Shown piece by piece: positions 14,523-23,452 of a DNA stretch of 64,000 bases. Position 1 is the stretch's first letter, and every line of letters starts with the position of its first letter. The DNA lies in assembly GCF_001273775.1 (NCBI RefSeq), contig NZ_CP011801.1, forward strand, positions 1,776,001-1,840,000. Direction: 5' to 3'. A program made the position numbers and the translations under genes. Under the pieces are notes generated by a model. The model ran no database searches. It worked only from the letters and a program-made list of their open reading frames with translations, and was not told where the DNA came from. The DNA comes from Nitrospira moscoviensis. Its GTDB lineage: Bacteria; Nitrospirota; Nitrospiria; Nitrospirales; Nitrospiraceae.

Positions 14523-17500
14523 CTAGCCGGCATCGAGCGCGAGGGCAATGGCGACACGCCCGTCTTCGGCCTTGGCATCCACGTTGACATCCTGCACGTA
14601 GATCCGTTCCGGGGGGATCCCTTCGCGGACCACGAGATAGTCCTCGATCTGTCTAGCCCGTTCCCGCCCCAGATCCCGGATCTCGTCGTCGTCCACCGCA
14701 ATGCCTTGAAGCAACCGATCCTTGAGCGCCTCCGGCGGGGCGGCCTCCCGCGCGGGCACCTTGCCGTACCTTTTGGCGTACATCGTTCGAATAAGGTCCG
14801 CCTCTTCGGCGTCGGTTAACTGCACCGCGCCGGAATCCTCTTGCGGCGGCGTGCTTCGTGGCCCTGCGGCTTTCATCGAGATCAGCTCACGGGTGAGCTT
14901 CCGGTTGGCGAGAGCGATCCGATCGGCTTCGGCATCCGCGGCGCCCGCGACTTCGAGCCGAAGCTCGGGGCGCTCGTGCAGGGCTTTCGCGAGTGCCGCG
15001 AGGTGCTTCTCGCCGGCCGGCGTCAGCGCTTTATCGCCGACTGGAAACGGCACCGCGCTCAACTCATCGTCATCTCCCCCCACGAGCCTCGCCACGGTCT
15101 GGAACGGCGCCATGGCGGCTTTTTTCACCACGTTCATGAGCGCACCGACCAACACTCGGCCGTACTGAAACTCGGGATCCTGCAGGTTACCGCGCACGGG
15201 GAGATCGATGTGGATTACGCCGTTCCGGTCCTTCAGCAACGCCACCGCCAGTTTCACCGGGAGTGAGGTGGCATCCGGACTCTCCACCTTGTCACCGAGG
15301 GTCAGCTGTTCGAGAACCACCTTGTTTTCCGCTTCGAGCGTGCTCTTGGAGAACTGGTACTGAAGGTCTACCGACGCCTTTCCCTGTTTGATGGCATACC
15401 CCGCGAACCGCATGGCATAGGGCGACAGCACGGTCAGGTCGACGTTTTTGAATCGCACGGAGACATCTGTAAAAGGGTCGTCGCTCAAGGGATTGATCCT
15501 GCCGTCAATAGACACAGGCGCATGGCGGCCGACATTCCCGCGCAGGCGGACGGCGGCTCGAGCCAGCGTCTGTGAAGAAAGCCCTGTGATGCCGCCACGG
15601 AGGCCTTCGATCCCTGTGTCGATACTCGGCTCGACCGAATAGTCGGCAAAATGGGCCGATCCATCGATCAGGCGCACGGCTTCCACCTGAATCGGGACAA
15701 GTCCCTGTCCCGGGGCGGCGGGCGCCACTCGAGTGCCGCCTTCGGAAGCGACGGAGTCGGCGCGCGTCATGATCTGCGAGACATTCGTAGTCCGATCCTG
15801 TCCGATGATGAATCGGAGATACGGCCGTTGCGCGACGACCTCCGCGATACCGATGTGCATCGGCTTCACGTCGACCTGTAAGCCGCGTACGTGCAACGCG
15901 TCCCATTTCAAGAAGTCCTGTTCTAACTGCCGGTCCTTGGTTCGGAGCTCCGTCACGCTGGCCTGTCCGGTAAAACGAATGACGGGCCTCTGGTCGGTCT
16001 CGCTCCGATACGACACATGGCCATCGAGTGTGGCGGCGCCGCTTTCGACGGAGAGCCGGGCCAGCTGATCCACATACGGCTGAAAGCCGGGAAGCTGAAG
16101 ATGTGACACCTGGACATCCATGTCGGCCGTCAGCGGCGCGGGCACGACGCTGCCTGCCGCCGTGACCATGCCCTTGTCATTAACCCGGACAGAGAGGGCG
16201 ACGGCAGCCTTGGCACCCGGCTCGTTGCTCAGGTTCCGAGCGGTGAAGCTCACCGGCTCGAACTCGACACGCACCGGCGGAAGCGTCTGACGATCTTCGA
16301 GCGCCAGGCTGTAGTTTTCGATGGAGACGCTGCCGATCGTCACACTCCATGAGGGCGTTCGAGGCGGTGCTTCCGCCTCTGCCATGCTCACAGGCGCTGC
16401 GTTCTGGGCACTGGCAAAGAGCTCTTGAACGTTGACTCGCCGCTGCTCATCGATCCATCCGATGACGTGCGCATCGCGGGAACGGAGCGAGGCGAATCCT
16501 ACACGTCGTGTGCCGAGATCTCCCTCGATCCCGGTCACTTCGAATAGCGGCACGGTGACGAGGGGGAGCGGATCGTCTTTTTCAGTCAGCCTCAAACCCG
16601 CCACCGTCATGGTGCCCCCGGTAAGCGAGGCCCGGAGAGCAGAGCCGTCCCACCCCACGTCGTAGTCGGCGCTCACATCGAGGATTCCGTCTGCAATTTC
16701 GAACCTCACGGCGTCCTGCACGTACTCCCACAAGGAGCGCATGCCGAGCTTGGCGATCCGCAGCGTACCGGTGGACTGCATGGGTGTGAAGTGGACAGAG
16801 CCCTCCCACTCGATCCGCTCGCCCGGGCCCATCTCTCCGGCGAGGCGCAGGGTATTGGGACTGTTTGCCACCGTACTGAAGTTCCGCAGCGTCACGGTCA
16901 CCGGGACAAGGTCCGCCGCGAAAGGCGTCGGCCTCGATTCGTCGTGGAATTCCACGATGCCTTGATCGATATGCAAACGCTCGATGAAAAGACTGGGCAG
17001 GCTGCGGGACTCGGGCACCGGCGCGGGCGTTTCCCGCCCGCTGTCTGAAGGAACAGAAGCGGGGAATAATTCAAGGAGATTGACCCGGCCCGCTTGGTCC
17101 ACCCTGAGGACGACAAAGGGGTAGCGCAGCGTGATGGCGGAGAAGGTTGGCGCCCAGTTGATGACCGACATCAGCTCCGCATTGACGTACAGTTCCTCGA
17201 ATCCGAGCAATGCGTGCGCATCGTCGCCCCACACGGCGAGATCGCGGATGGTGAGTGACAGCGTGAAGGGGTTGAGTCCGACCTCTTTCACCGTGACCGG
17301 ATGGCGGAGCCGTTCACTGAGGGTGGAGTCGAGGTAAGCACGGAAAATGGGCGGGGCGATGAGAAACCCAACGAGCGCGTACAGCACGAGGCAGGCCGCG
17401 AGGATTAGCGTCCACTTGGCGGCTCTGGCGGTGCCGGGAGTGAAGTGCTGAGGTCCTTGAGAATCCGAATGGGGTTCGGCTTTGACCTGTATCGGCCGGA

Positions 17501-17531
17501 ACTCCGGCTTCTCCAGCCTCCTCGGTATCAT
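14523..17531 (-). CDS. DUF748 (AsmA-like) envelope protein
   Basis: 1002 residues. A single N-terminal membrane anchor (about 39-60, LILAACLVLYALVGFLIAPP) is followed by a long periplasmic beta-rich repeat region typical of DUF748/AsmA-like proteins: RHPVTVKEVGLNPFTLSLTI near 80, VNLLELFP, VNVQELFAS, and the near-C-terminal block DPFTDVSVRFKNVDLTVLSP then YAMRFAGYAIKQGKASVDLQ. The C-terminal 200 residues (LTPAGEKHLAALAKALHERP, LRLEVAGAAD) recall an OmpA-like domain. AsmA-like proteins bridge the envelope and are implicated in lipid movement. It is monocistronic, ending close to the tRNA gene. Length and domain order are normal for the family. Confidence 0.8.
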   Translation of the reverse strand: MIPRRLEKPEFRPIQVKAEPHSDSQGPQHFTPGTARAAKWTLILAACLVLYALVGFLIAPPIFRAYLDSTLSERLRHPVTVKEVGLNPFTLSLTIRDLAVWGDDAHALLGFEELYVNAELMSVINWAPTFSAITLRYPFVVLRVDQAGRVNLLELFPASVPSDSGRETPAPVPESRSLPSLFIERLHIDQGIVEFHDESRPTPFAADLVPVTVTLRNFSTVANSPNTLRLAGEMGPGERIEWEGSVHFTPMQSTGTLRIAKLGMRSLWEYVQDAVRFEIADGILDVSADYDVGWDGSALRASLTGGTMTVAGLRLTEKDDPLPLVTVPLFEVTGIEGDLGTRRVGFASLRSRDAHVIGWIDEQRRVNVQELFASAQNAAPVSMAEAEAPPRTPSWSVTIGSVSIENYSLALEDRQTLPPVRVEFEPVSFTARNLSNEPGAKAAVALSVRVNDKGMVTAAGSVVPAPLTADMDVQVSHLQLPGFQPYVDQLARLSVESGAATLDGHVSYRSETDQRPVIRFTGQASVTELRTKDRQLEQDFLKWDALHVRGLQVDVKPMHIGIAEVVAQRPYLRFIIGQDRTTNVSQIMTRADSVASEGGTRVAPAAPGQGLVPIQVEAVRLIDGSAHFADYSVEPSIDTGIEGLRGGITGLSSQTLARAAVRLRGNVGRHAPVSIDGRINPLSDDPFTDVSVRFKNVDLTVLSPYAMRFAGYAIKQGKASVDLQYQFSKSTLEAENKVVLEQLTLGDKVESPDATSLPVKLAVALLKDRNGVIHIDLPVRGNLQDPEFQYGRVLVGALMNVVKKAAMAPFQTVARLVGGDDDELSAVPFPVGDKALTPAGEKHLAALAKALHERPELRLEVAGAADAEADRIALANRKLTRELISMKAAGPRSTPPQEDSGAVQLTDAEEADLIRTMYAKRYGKVPAREAAPPEALKDRLLQGIAVDDDEIRDLGRERARQIEDYLVVREGIPPERIYVQDVNVDAKAEDGRVAIALALDAG

Positions 17532-18007
17532 CGCAGGTCCCCTTGCCGATCATAGCCCCGAGCGCGTAGGTGATCTACTGTACCGAACCCTGGCCCTGAC
17601 TCTCGCGGAGAGGACACGGTAGCAAGGAGAGTCTTGCGAGTCGTCCTGGGCCTGATCCCTCGCAAGGAGGCGGTTACCTGGCGACCACCCTACACCGGGC
17701 GCTCAAGCTGAAAATAATTATTCTCCAGTACATACAGCGGCCTACGCTGTGGAAGGCTTCCGACCGCTTTGACACGCCGTCCGGTCGCGTGTACGGTGTG
17801 CAGAGCAACTACGCCACGCCGACTGTCCCATCTCTCGCGCTGCCGACCTGTTACACCGCGCGCCAGATTCCCCAGTCTCCGCCGCGTCGCCCCTCACGCG
17901 ATTGAGTCCTACGTCCGTCGAACGTCAGGCATGCCGGGTCCATCGTGTTGTAGTAGACCGCGGCATGAAAGGCTTTTGCGGCGCAGGAGACTCGGAAAGG
18001 ATCATCC
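17532..18007. other. Intergenic stretch, no intact gene recognised
   Basis: About 475 bases between the DUF748 gene, which reads away, and the oxidoreductase remnant. No frame has recognisable protein character. The ribosome-binding site of the remnant (GGAAAGGATC) is at its right edge. Confidence 0.5.
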
Positions 18008-18339
18008 ATGGAACAGCAGGCAATCCTCGGTACCAAGAACGCAAAGGGCTCGCCGACGAAGGCATTCGGGTCGGCCTGGTGAAGATCAAGACGCTGCGGC
18101 CCTGGCCGGAAGAGGAGCTGCGCGAAGCGACCAAGCACGCCGCGCACATCATCGTGCCCGAGTTCAACGTCATCGGCTGGATGGCGCGTGAAATCAAAGC
18201 CACCATCCCGCGCAGTGAACGGGTGGTCGCGGGGCCGCGCGTCTGCGGCGGCATGACGATGCCTCCCGAAATTATCGTGGAGGAGATCAAGAAGACGATC
18301 GGGCTGCGATCCGGCGTGCTGGCCGGACGAGGCAGTTGA
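18008..18339 (+). pseudogene. porA: 2-oxoacid:ferredoxin oxidoreductase alpha subunit, internally deleted
   Basis: Only the C-terminal domain of a PFOR/OFOR alpha subunit remains in frame: DEGIRVGLVKIKTLRPWPEE, then HIIVPEFNVIGWMAREIKA, GPRVCGGMTMPPEIIVEEIK. This is about 100 of the usual 380-400 residues. Just before it, in another frame, an ATG at 18008 with ribosome-binding site GGAAAGG starts MEQQAILGTKNAKG, which could be the original N-terminus. The junction near 18045 then marks an internal deletion with frameshift. The pyrimidine-binding half is missing, so the alpha subunit cannot be functional from this locus. Confidence 0.7.
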
Positions 18340-18427
18340 AGCGCCGGCAAGCCCGGTCGTGCGCGCACACATCGACAATCTTCAGCGCCGCAGGCGCGGC
18401 GCATAATGAGAGAAAGCGAGGGATCGG

Positions 18428-19318
18428 ATGAGCCTAAACTATGTGAAGTTCACGCCCGGGTTCGACCGGTTTATGCCGAAAGAATACCAGGACATGGTCA
18501 AGCAGGGTCCGTTTGGAAAGAAAACGACGGTGTCCCAGATGGGCACGTTCAAGGAGATTCTTGAGGAGCATCCGATGTGCGCCGGCTGCGCCATGACGCT
18601 GTTTATCCGGTTGGCCATCATCGCATTCCCCAATCCTGAAGACACGATTACGGTCGGCACGGCCGGCTGCGGGCGGCTCGCGATCTCACAAGCGGCGATT
18701 CCGTTCGTCTATGGGAACTATGGCGACCAGAACGGCGTGGCGAGCGGACTGTCGCGCGGCCTCCGCATCCGGTTCGGCGACCAACCGAAGGATGTGGTGG
18801 TCATGGCGGGCGACGGCGGCACCGCCGACATCGGATTCCAGCAGGTGCTCCATTCGTGGTTCCGCAAGGAACGGTTCACCACCATCATGCTGGACAACGA
18901 AGTGTACGGGAATACGGGCGGGCAGGAGAGCGGCATGACGACGAAAGGCGCGGTGCTCAAGATGGCTCCGCTCGGCAAGAAATTCGAAAAGATGGACATG
19001 GTCGCCATGGCGAAGCTGGCCGGCTGCGCTTATGTCGCCACGGTTGTGCCGAACAATCCACGGCGCGTAGAGAGCGTCATCAAGAAAGCGGTGCTGATCG
19101 CGCGCGAAGTGGGACCGACCTACATCCAGGCTTATACGTCTTGCAATATCGAATATGCCATTGCGACCGACAAGGTCATGGAAGACGCCAAGGCGGTGGA
19201 AGATGACCGCTACAAATTCCAGGAGTATGTGAGCGAGGACGCCAAGCAGTATTTGGCCGAGCGCTACGGGTATCGGGAGTTTCTCCCGAAGCCGGCTTCG
19301 AGCGGGGTAAAGGCGTAG
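18428..19318 (+). CDS. porB: 2-oxoacid:ferredoxin oxidoreductase beta subunit
   Basis: 296 residues. The beta subunit binds thiamine diphosphate and a 4Fe-4S cluster in pyruvate/2-oxoacid:ferredoxin oxidoreductases, which link acyl-CoA to reduced ferredoxin and in the reductive TCA cycle fix CO2. The TPP motif is intact: GDGGTADIGFQ at about 128-138 and LDNEVYGNTGGQ at about 155-166. Cluster-ligand cysteines are seen at about 51 and 54 (HPMCAGC), 81 (TAGCGR) and near 218 (TSCNIEYA). The ribosome-binding site GCGAGGG precedes the ATG. The alpha gene just upstream is deleted and no gamma or delta genes follow, so the subunit needs partners encoded elsewhere or is left over. Confidence 0.88.
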   Translation: MSLNYVKFTPGFDRFMPKEYQDMVKQGPFGKKTTVSQMGTFKEILEEHPMCAGCAMTLFIRLAIIAFPNPEDTITVGTAGCGRLAISQAAIPFVYGNYGDQNGVASGLSRGLRIRFGDQPKDVVVMAGDGGTADIGFQQVLHSWFRKERFTTIMLDNEVYGNTGGQESGMTTKGAVLKMAPLGKKFEKMDMVAMAKLAGCAYVATVVPNNPRRVESVIKKAVLIAREVGPTYIQAYTSCNIEYAIATDKVMEDAKAVEDDRYKFQEYVSEDAKQYLAERYGYREFLPKPASSGVKA

Positions 19319-19356
19319 CCAGGCCGAGCCGTATGTGCCGGCGGATTGGAGACCGG

Positions 19357-19674
19357 ATGAAGCGCCGCGGGCCCGCGAGGAGCGGGCTGTTCCTGCTGAC
19401 GGTGGTGTCGCTCGCATGCGCAAAGCCGGGCGACGTCACGCAGGCCTGGCTCGGCCATGGCGCAGGTGAACTGGCCAATGTGTGGGGGCAAGCGGGCGAA
19501 GCGTCGCTCATCCGGGGGGCGCATCATGATCATCCAATGACGACACCGGCGGATGTGGTGAGATTCCGGAGGAGAACGGCGCTCCCTGCGCACGGTTCCG
19601 GACCTGTCACGGAAAGGAGTCGCCGGGAGGATCGAACACTCACTTGCAATGATCGACGGACATCATTATCCTAG
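19357..19674 (+). CDS. Possible short secreted or lipoprotein, probably decayed
   Basis: 105 residues from the ATG at 19357. The start looks like a signal peptide (RSGLFLLTVVSLACAK) with a poor lipobox (SLAC). The next part (AWLGHGAGELANVWGQ) resembles the start of small lipoproteins with a W-G motif. The second half is arginine-rich and without pattern, as in a frame that continues past a frameshift. It occupies most of the 387-base gap between the oxidoreductase gene and the NtrC-type regulator. Confidence 0.3.
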   Translation: MKRRGPARSGLFLLTVVSLACAKPGDVTQAWLGHGAGELANVWGQAGEASLIRGAHHDHPMTTPADVVRFRRRTALPAHGSGPVTERSRREDRTLTCNDRRTSLS

Positions 19675-19704
19675 GCCGTCTTTTCGCTGGGTTCCTAGGC
19701 ACGG

Positions 19705-21117
19705 ATGAGTCACGCCCACATCTTAGTCATCGACGACGATCCGGCCGTTCGGGACATCCTTCAGGAAACCCTCGCCCAGGAAGGATACAGCGTCTCGCTT
19801 GCCGTCGACGGCGCGACGGGGCTCCAGCTCGCCAAAGATCAGCCCGTCCAGATCGCCCTCACGGACTATCAGCTGCCGGACATCGACGGCCTGGACATCA
19901 TCGATCGCCTGGCGCGGCTCGACGCCAAGATCATTCCCATCATGATGACGGGCTTCGGCACGATTCAAACCGCCGTCCGCGCGATGAAGGCGGGCGCGTT
20001 CGATTTCATCACGAAACCCTTCGACCCCGACACCGTCGCCGTCGTCGTGCGGAAGGCGGTGGAGTTCCACCGGCTCCGCCAGGAAAACCATCTGCTGCGC
20101 AAAGCGGTGCGCGAGCAGTATCAGCTGGAACAATTGGTCGGCACCAGCGAGCCCATGCGCCAGGTGCTCGACTTCGTGCGCAAGGTCGCGGACAGCGACA
20201 GCACCGTGATGATCCAGGGCGAGAGCGGCACCGGCAAGGAACTGGTCGCGCGGATGCTGCACTTCAACAGTCTGCGCAAGGACCGCCCGCTGGTGCCGGT
20301 CAATTGCGGAGCGATTCCCGAAACGCTGCTCGAATCGGAGCTCTTCGGCCATGAGAAGGGCGCGTTCACCGGCGCCACCCACACCCGCATGGGCCGGTTC
20401 GAGGTGGCGAACGGCGGCACGATCTTCCTCGACGAGATCGGGGAGATGAGCCTGCCGCTGCAAGTGAAGCTGCTCCGGGTCCTCCAGGAACGCGAGTTCG
20501 AACGGGTGGGCGGGAACCGGACGATTCACGTGGACGTCCGCATCGTGGCCGCGACGAATCAGGATCTGGAAAAGCTGGTGGAGGAGAAGCGCTTCCGGCA
20601 GGATCTGTTCTATCGGCTCAACGTGATTCCCATCGTCATTCCGCCGTTGCGCGAGCGCCGCAGCGATATTCCGCTCCTGATCGACCACTTTCTGGCCCGC
20701 TTCAACCGATCCAAACAGACGAACGTGACCGGGCTCGAGCCCGAGACGCTGCGCCTGCTGACGGACTACGACTGGCCGGGCAACATCCGTGAATTGGAAA
20801 ACATGGTCGAGCGCCTGGTCGTCTTGAAAAAGCAGGGCGTGCTGGCGGCGAGCGACCTGCCCGAAAAAATTTACCGGAAGCCGGCCGCCGCGCCGGAGTT
20901 GAAAGAACAGTTCATCCGTTTCAGCGAGGACGGCATCAACCTCTCCAGAGAAGTCGAACAATACGAACATCAACTCATCGTCGAGGCGCTGCGCAAGGCC
21001 AACGGCGTCACGACCAGGGCGGCGCAGCTGCTCCACCTGAACCGCACCACGCTGGTGGAAAAGCTCAAGCGGAAGGGCGTCGATCCGAAATCCCACGCCG
21101 AGGGCCTGCCGAATTGA
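19705..21117 (+). CDS. NtrC-family sigma54-dependent response regulator
   Basis: 470 residues in three domains. The receiver domain (about 4-118) has IDDDPAV, phosphoacceptor D near 53 in LTDYQLPDIDG, and K in ITKPF. The AAA+ domain (about 140-370) has Walker A GESGTGKE near 172, the sigma54-contacting GAFTGA near 219 and Walker B IFLDEIGEM. A Fis-type helix-turn-helix (about 420-460) ends TTRAAQLLHLNRTTLVEKLK. It would activate sigma54 promoters when phosphorylated. A good sigma54 promoter match lies 131 bases after its stop, before the TPR/kinase/regulator operon, and another before flgB, so it may be a FleQ/FlrA-like flagellar master regulator. It keeps the receiver aspartate, unlike many FleQ proteins. 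Confidence 0.9.
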   Translation: MSHAHILVIDDDPAVRDILQETLAQEGYSVSLAVDGATGLQLAKDQPVQIALTDYQLPDIDGLDIIDRLARLDAKIIPIMMTGFGTIQTAVRAMKAGAFDFITKPFDPDTVAVVVRKAVEFHRLRQENHLLRKAVREQYQLEQLVGTSEPMRQVLDFVRKVADSDSTVMIQGESGTGKELVARMLHFNSLRKDRPLVPVNCGAIPETLLESELFGHEKGAFTGATHTRMGRFEVANGGTIFLDEIGEMSLPLQVKLLRVLQEREFERVGGNRTIHVDVRIVAATNQDLEKLVEEKRFRQDLFYRLNVIPIVIPPLRERRSDIPLLIDHFLARFNRSKQTNVTGLEPETLRLLTDYDWPGNIRELENMVERLVVLKKQGVLAASDLPEKIYRKPAAAPELKEQFIRFSEDGINLSREVEQYEHQLIVEALRKANGVTTRAAQLLHLNRTTLVEKLKRKGVDPKSHAEGLPN

Positions 21118-21247
21118 TCCCTGCCCACGTCAAAGGCTTGACGGCTGGGCGGATTCCCTGACGGGCATTCTGACGCCGCAGCGGGCTCCGGTTCCCACCG
21201 GGCGAAATTTTCCCGGCTTTCAGCAGAATTGTCCTCTCCCGGCAAGG

Positions 21248-21263
21248 GGGCATGGTCTTTGCT
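21248..21263 (+). promoter_or_regulatory. Sigma54 (-24/-12) promoter before the TPR-kinase-regulator operon
   Basis: GGGCATGGTCTTTGCT matches the consensus TGGCACGNNNNTTGCW at all but two fixed positions, with the invariant GG and GC ten bases apart. Transcription would start near 21273, only about five bases before the GTG start of the TPR gene. Confidence 0.6.
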
Positions 21264-21277
21264 GACCGGCAAGGGCT

Positions 21278-23452
21278 GTGAATCGCCGTGCCGTACGATA
21301 TGCGCTGCTGATCCTCTGCTGGCTCGCCGTTCCTCCGTTGGCGGCGGGACAGCCAGCGCCGCGCCCGGCGGCAGAGAAACCGGCCCAGCCGAACGCGCCG
21401 GACCGCGGCTCTGCCGCGCAGCAGGCTGAACCGCCCGAACCGCCCGGTCCGCCGTTGCCCGATGAGGGCCCGCGCGGCGAGGGCCAGCCGCAGGGCATCG
21501 ACGGCCTCGCGTGGCAGGAAGGCCACGCGGCCTACGCCAAAGGAATGTGGGCGGACGCACGCCGCTCCTTCGAAACCATCGTCAAACAGTATCCCAACAG
21601 CCCGCTCCTCCCGTCGGCGCAGGCCTTTCTCATCGAATTGGCGCTCCGCGGCGACCGCACCAGTCAGGGGCGCACCGACGCCATTCACGCCTACAAAGCG
21701 CTGCTGAGAACTCATCCGCAGTCGCAGAACGCGCGCCGCGCCGCCTGGCGGATCGCGGACCTGTATCTGGAGCAAGGGCTGCTGCACGAAGCGCAGGCCG
21801 CCTATGAACAGGCGATGGCCAAATCGCTGCACTTGCCCTATGACGGTAATCGTGCCCTCCTGGGCCTGGGCTCCGCCTTCATGGCCATGCGCAAGTGGAA
21901 CGACGCGGAGCATGCCTTCGTCACGCTCCGGAAACGCGCCGATCATGACGCGCTGTCGCAGCGCGCGACGATCGGGCTGGCCCATGCGCTCTATCGCCAG
22001 CGCCGCGCGTCGGAGGCGCAGGCCTTTTACGACGTGGCCTACCGCCGGTGGACGAAACTCTTCCGGCTCGACCCGCTCGCCATGCAGCGGTTCGCCGTCA
22101 CGCTCGCGGCGCTGCATCACGACGCCTCCGCGCGGGACATCATGGTGCAGTTCTACAATCTCTATCCGCGCCACGAGTTCGCGCCGGCGGCCCTCCTGCA
22201 CGCGGGCGACAGCCTGGCGGCCGGTTCTCATCCGGCGCTCGCCGAATTCTTTTATGCGCTGCTTCCGTCCCTCTATCGCGACACGCCGCAGGAGACGATC
22301 GCGCGGATGCGCCTCGCGACCTTGCGCGCGGACCGCATCAAACCGGCCGGAGACAATTCGGTCGAATTGACCGTCGCGGCCATGATGCATCAGGCGCCCG
22401 TCCCCGACCAAACCGACGCGGCGTTTCGCGCCACGCTCCAGGCGATCGCCATTCAGCATGCCGAGGACCCGACCGGCACCGAAGCCCTCTTCCATCTCGG
22501 CCGGTATTACGAAAAGGCCGACGACATGGGCCGTGCGTTGATGATGTACAAGGAAGCGGCGCTGCGCAGCGGCCGTGCGGACGATCCCTGGCCGCTCAAG
22601 GCCTCCGAGCGGCTGGCGACGATCCTGAAGCCCTGGATGGAAGCGGCGTTGAAATCCCGCGACGATCTGACCGTCGTGACCCTCTTTCACCGGCACGGCC
22701 CGATCGCCGACCAATTGTACGCGCAGTCGCCGCTTTTGCTCGACATCGCCGAGGCCCATCGCCGCCTGGGATTTTCACTCGAGGCCGTCCGGTTGTATCA
22801 GCACTTGATCAAAACCACGAAGAACCCGGCCGTCGTGGAGCCGACGTTGGTGGGACTGGGCCGCACCTACCTGGATCAGCAGGACCCGCAGGCGGCGCGC
22901 AAAGTGCTGGAGCGCTACCGGTTCCAGTTTCCGGGCGGGCCGCACGACACCGACGTGTTGCGCCTGCTCGTCGATGCGTTGAAACGGCAGCGCGACTGGC
23001 AAGGGTTGCTCCTGCTCTCCCGCCATTGGTTGCAGCATCACCCGCAACATCCGGAGCGCCCGCGCATGTACATCAATCTGGCCGAGACCCTCGGGCAACT
23101 GGAGCAATTTGAAGAGTCGGCGCTGGCTTATCAGGAGGCGTTGAAGGCCGGCGCGACCCAGACCGCCGACGTGCTCCTGGCCTATGCCGACCAGTTGTCC
23201 CGGCTGGACCGCCACGAGCAGGCGATCGCGGCGTACCAGGCCGCGCTCGACAAAAAGCCGACGGCCCGGCAGGCGGAATGGGTGCATCTCCAGACCGCCA
23301 AACATTGGCAGGCCTTGAAGCAATACGATCGCGCCACCGTGGCGCTGGCGGAAGTCGGCGCCACCGACGACCAGCTCATCAATCGGTATTCATCGTCCTT
23401 GAAGGGCAGCGTGCAGTCCGCGCGCCGCCCGGCGGGTGAGGAGGGGCTATGA
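21278..23452 (+). CDS. Periplasmic tetratricopeptide-repeat protein
   Basis: 724 residues. A signal peptide (YALLILCWLAVPPLAAGQPA) is followed by a proline/alanine-rich linker (about 30-75), then TPR-type helical repeats along the rest of the protein: AYAKGMWADARRSFETIVKQ, DLYLEQGLLHEAQAAYEQAM, FHLGRYYEKADDMGRALMMY, LGRTYLDQQDPQAARKVLER, AYADQLSRLDRHEQAIAAYQ. Such proteins scaffold envelope complexes. The GTG start is kept because the signal peptide begins right there, although the predicted sigma54 start site leaves almost no leader. Its stop overlaps the next ATG (ATGA), so it is co-translated with the FleS/FleR-like pair and may take part in flagellar checkpoint signalling or motor assembly. 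Confidence 0.75.
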   Translation: MNRRAVRYALLILCWLAVPPLAAGQPAPRPAAEKPAQPNAPDRGSAAQQAEPPEPPGPPLPDEGPRGEGQPQGIDGLAWQEGHAAYAKGMWADARRSFETIVKQYPNSPLLPSAQAFLIELALRGDRTSQGRTDAIHAYKALLRTHPQSQNARRAAWRIADLYLEQGLLHEAQAAYEQAMAKSLHLPYDGNRALLGLGSAFMAMRKWNDAEHAFVTLRKRADHDALSQRATIGLAHALYRQRRASEAQAFYDVAYRRWTKLFRLDPLAMQRFAVTLAALHHDASARDIMVQFYNLYPRHEFAPAALLHAGDSLAAGSHPALAEFFYALLPSLYRDTPQETIARMRLATLRADRIKPAGDNSVELTVAAMMHQAPVPDQTDAAFRATLQAIAIQHAEDPTGTEALFHLGRYYEKADDMGRALMMYKEAALRSGRADDPWPLKASERLATILKPWMEAALKSRDDLTVVTLFHRHGPIADQLYAQSPLLLDIAEAHRRLGFSLEAVRLYQHLIKTTKNPAVVEPTLVGLGRTYLDQQDPQAARKVLERYRFQFPGGPHDTDVLRLLVDALKRQRDWQGLLLLSRHWLQHHPQHPERPRMYINLAETLGQLEQFEESALAYQEALKAGATQTADVLLAYADQLSRLDRHEQAIAAYQAALDKKPTARQAEWVHLQTAKHWQALKQYDRATVALAEVGATDDQLINRYSSSLKGSVQSARRPAGEEGL

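Noticed and set aside
21065-22759. Long minus-strand open frame opposite the TPR gene
   Set aside because: Shadow of a GC-rich gene whose plus-strand product has a signal peptide and TPR repeats.
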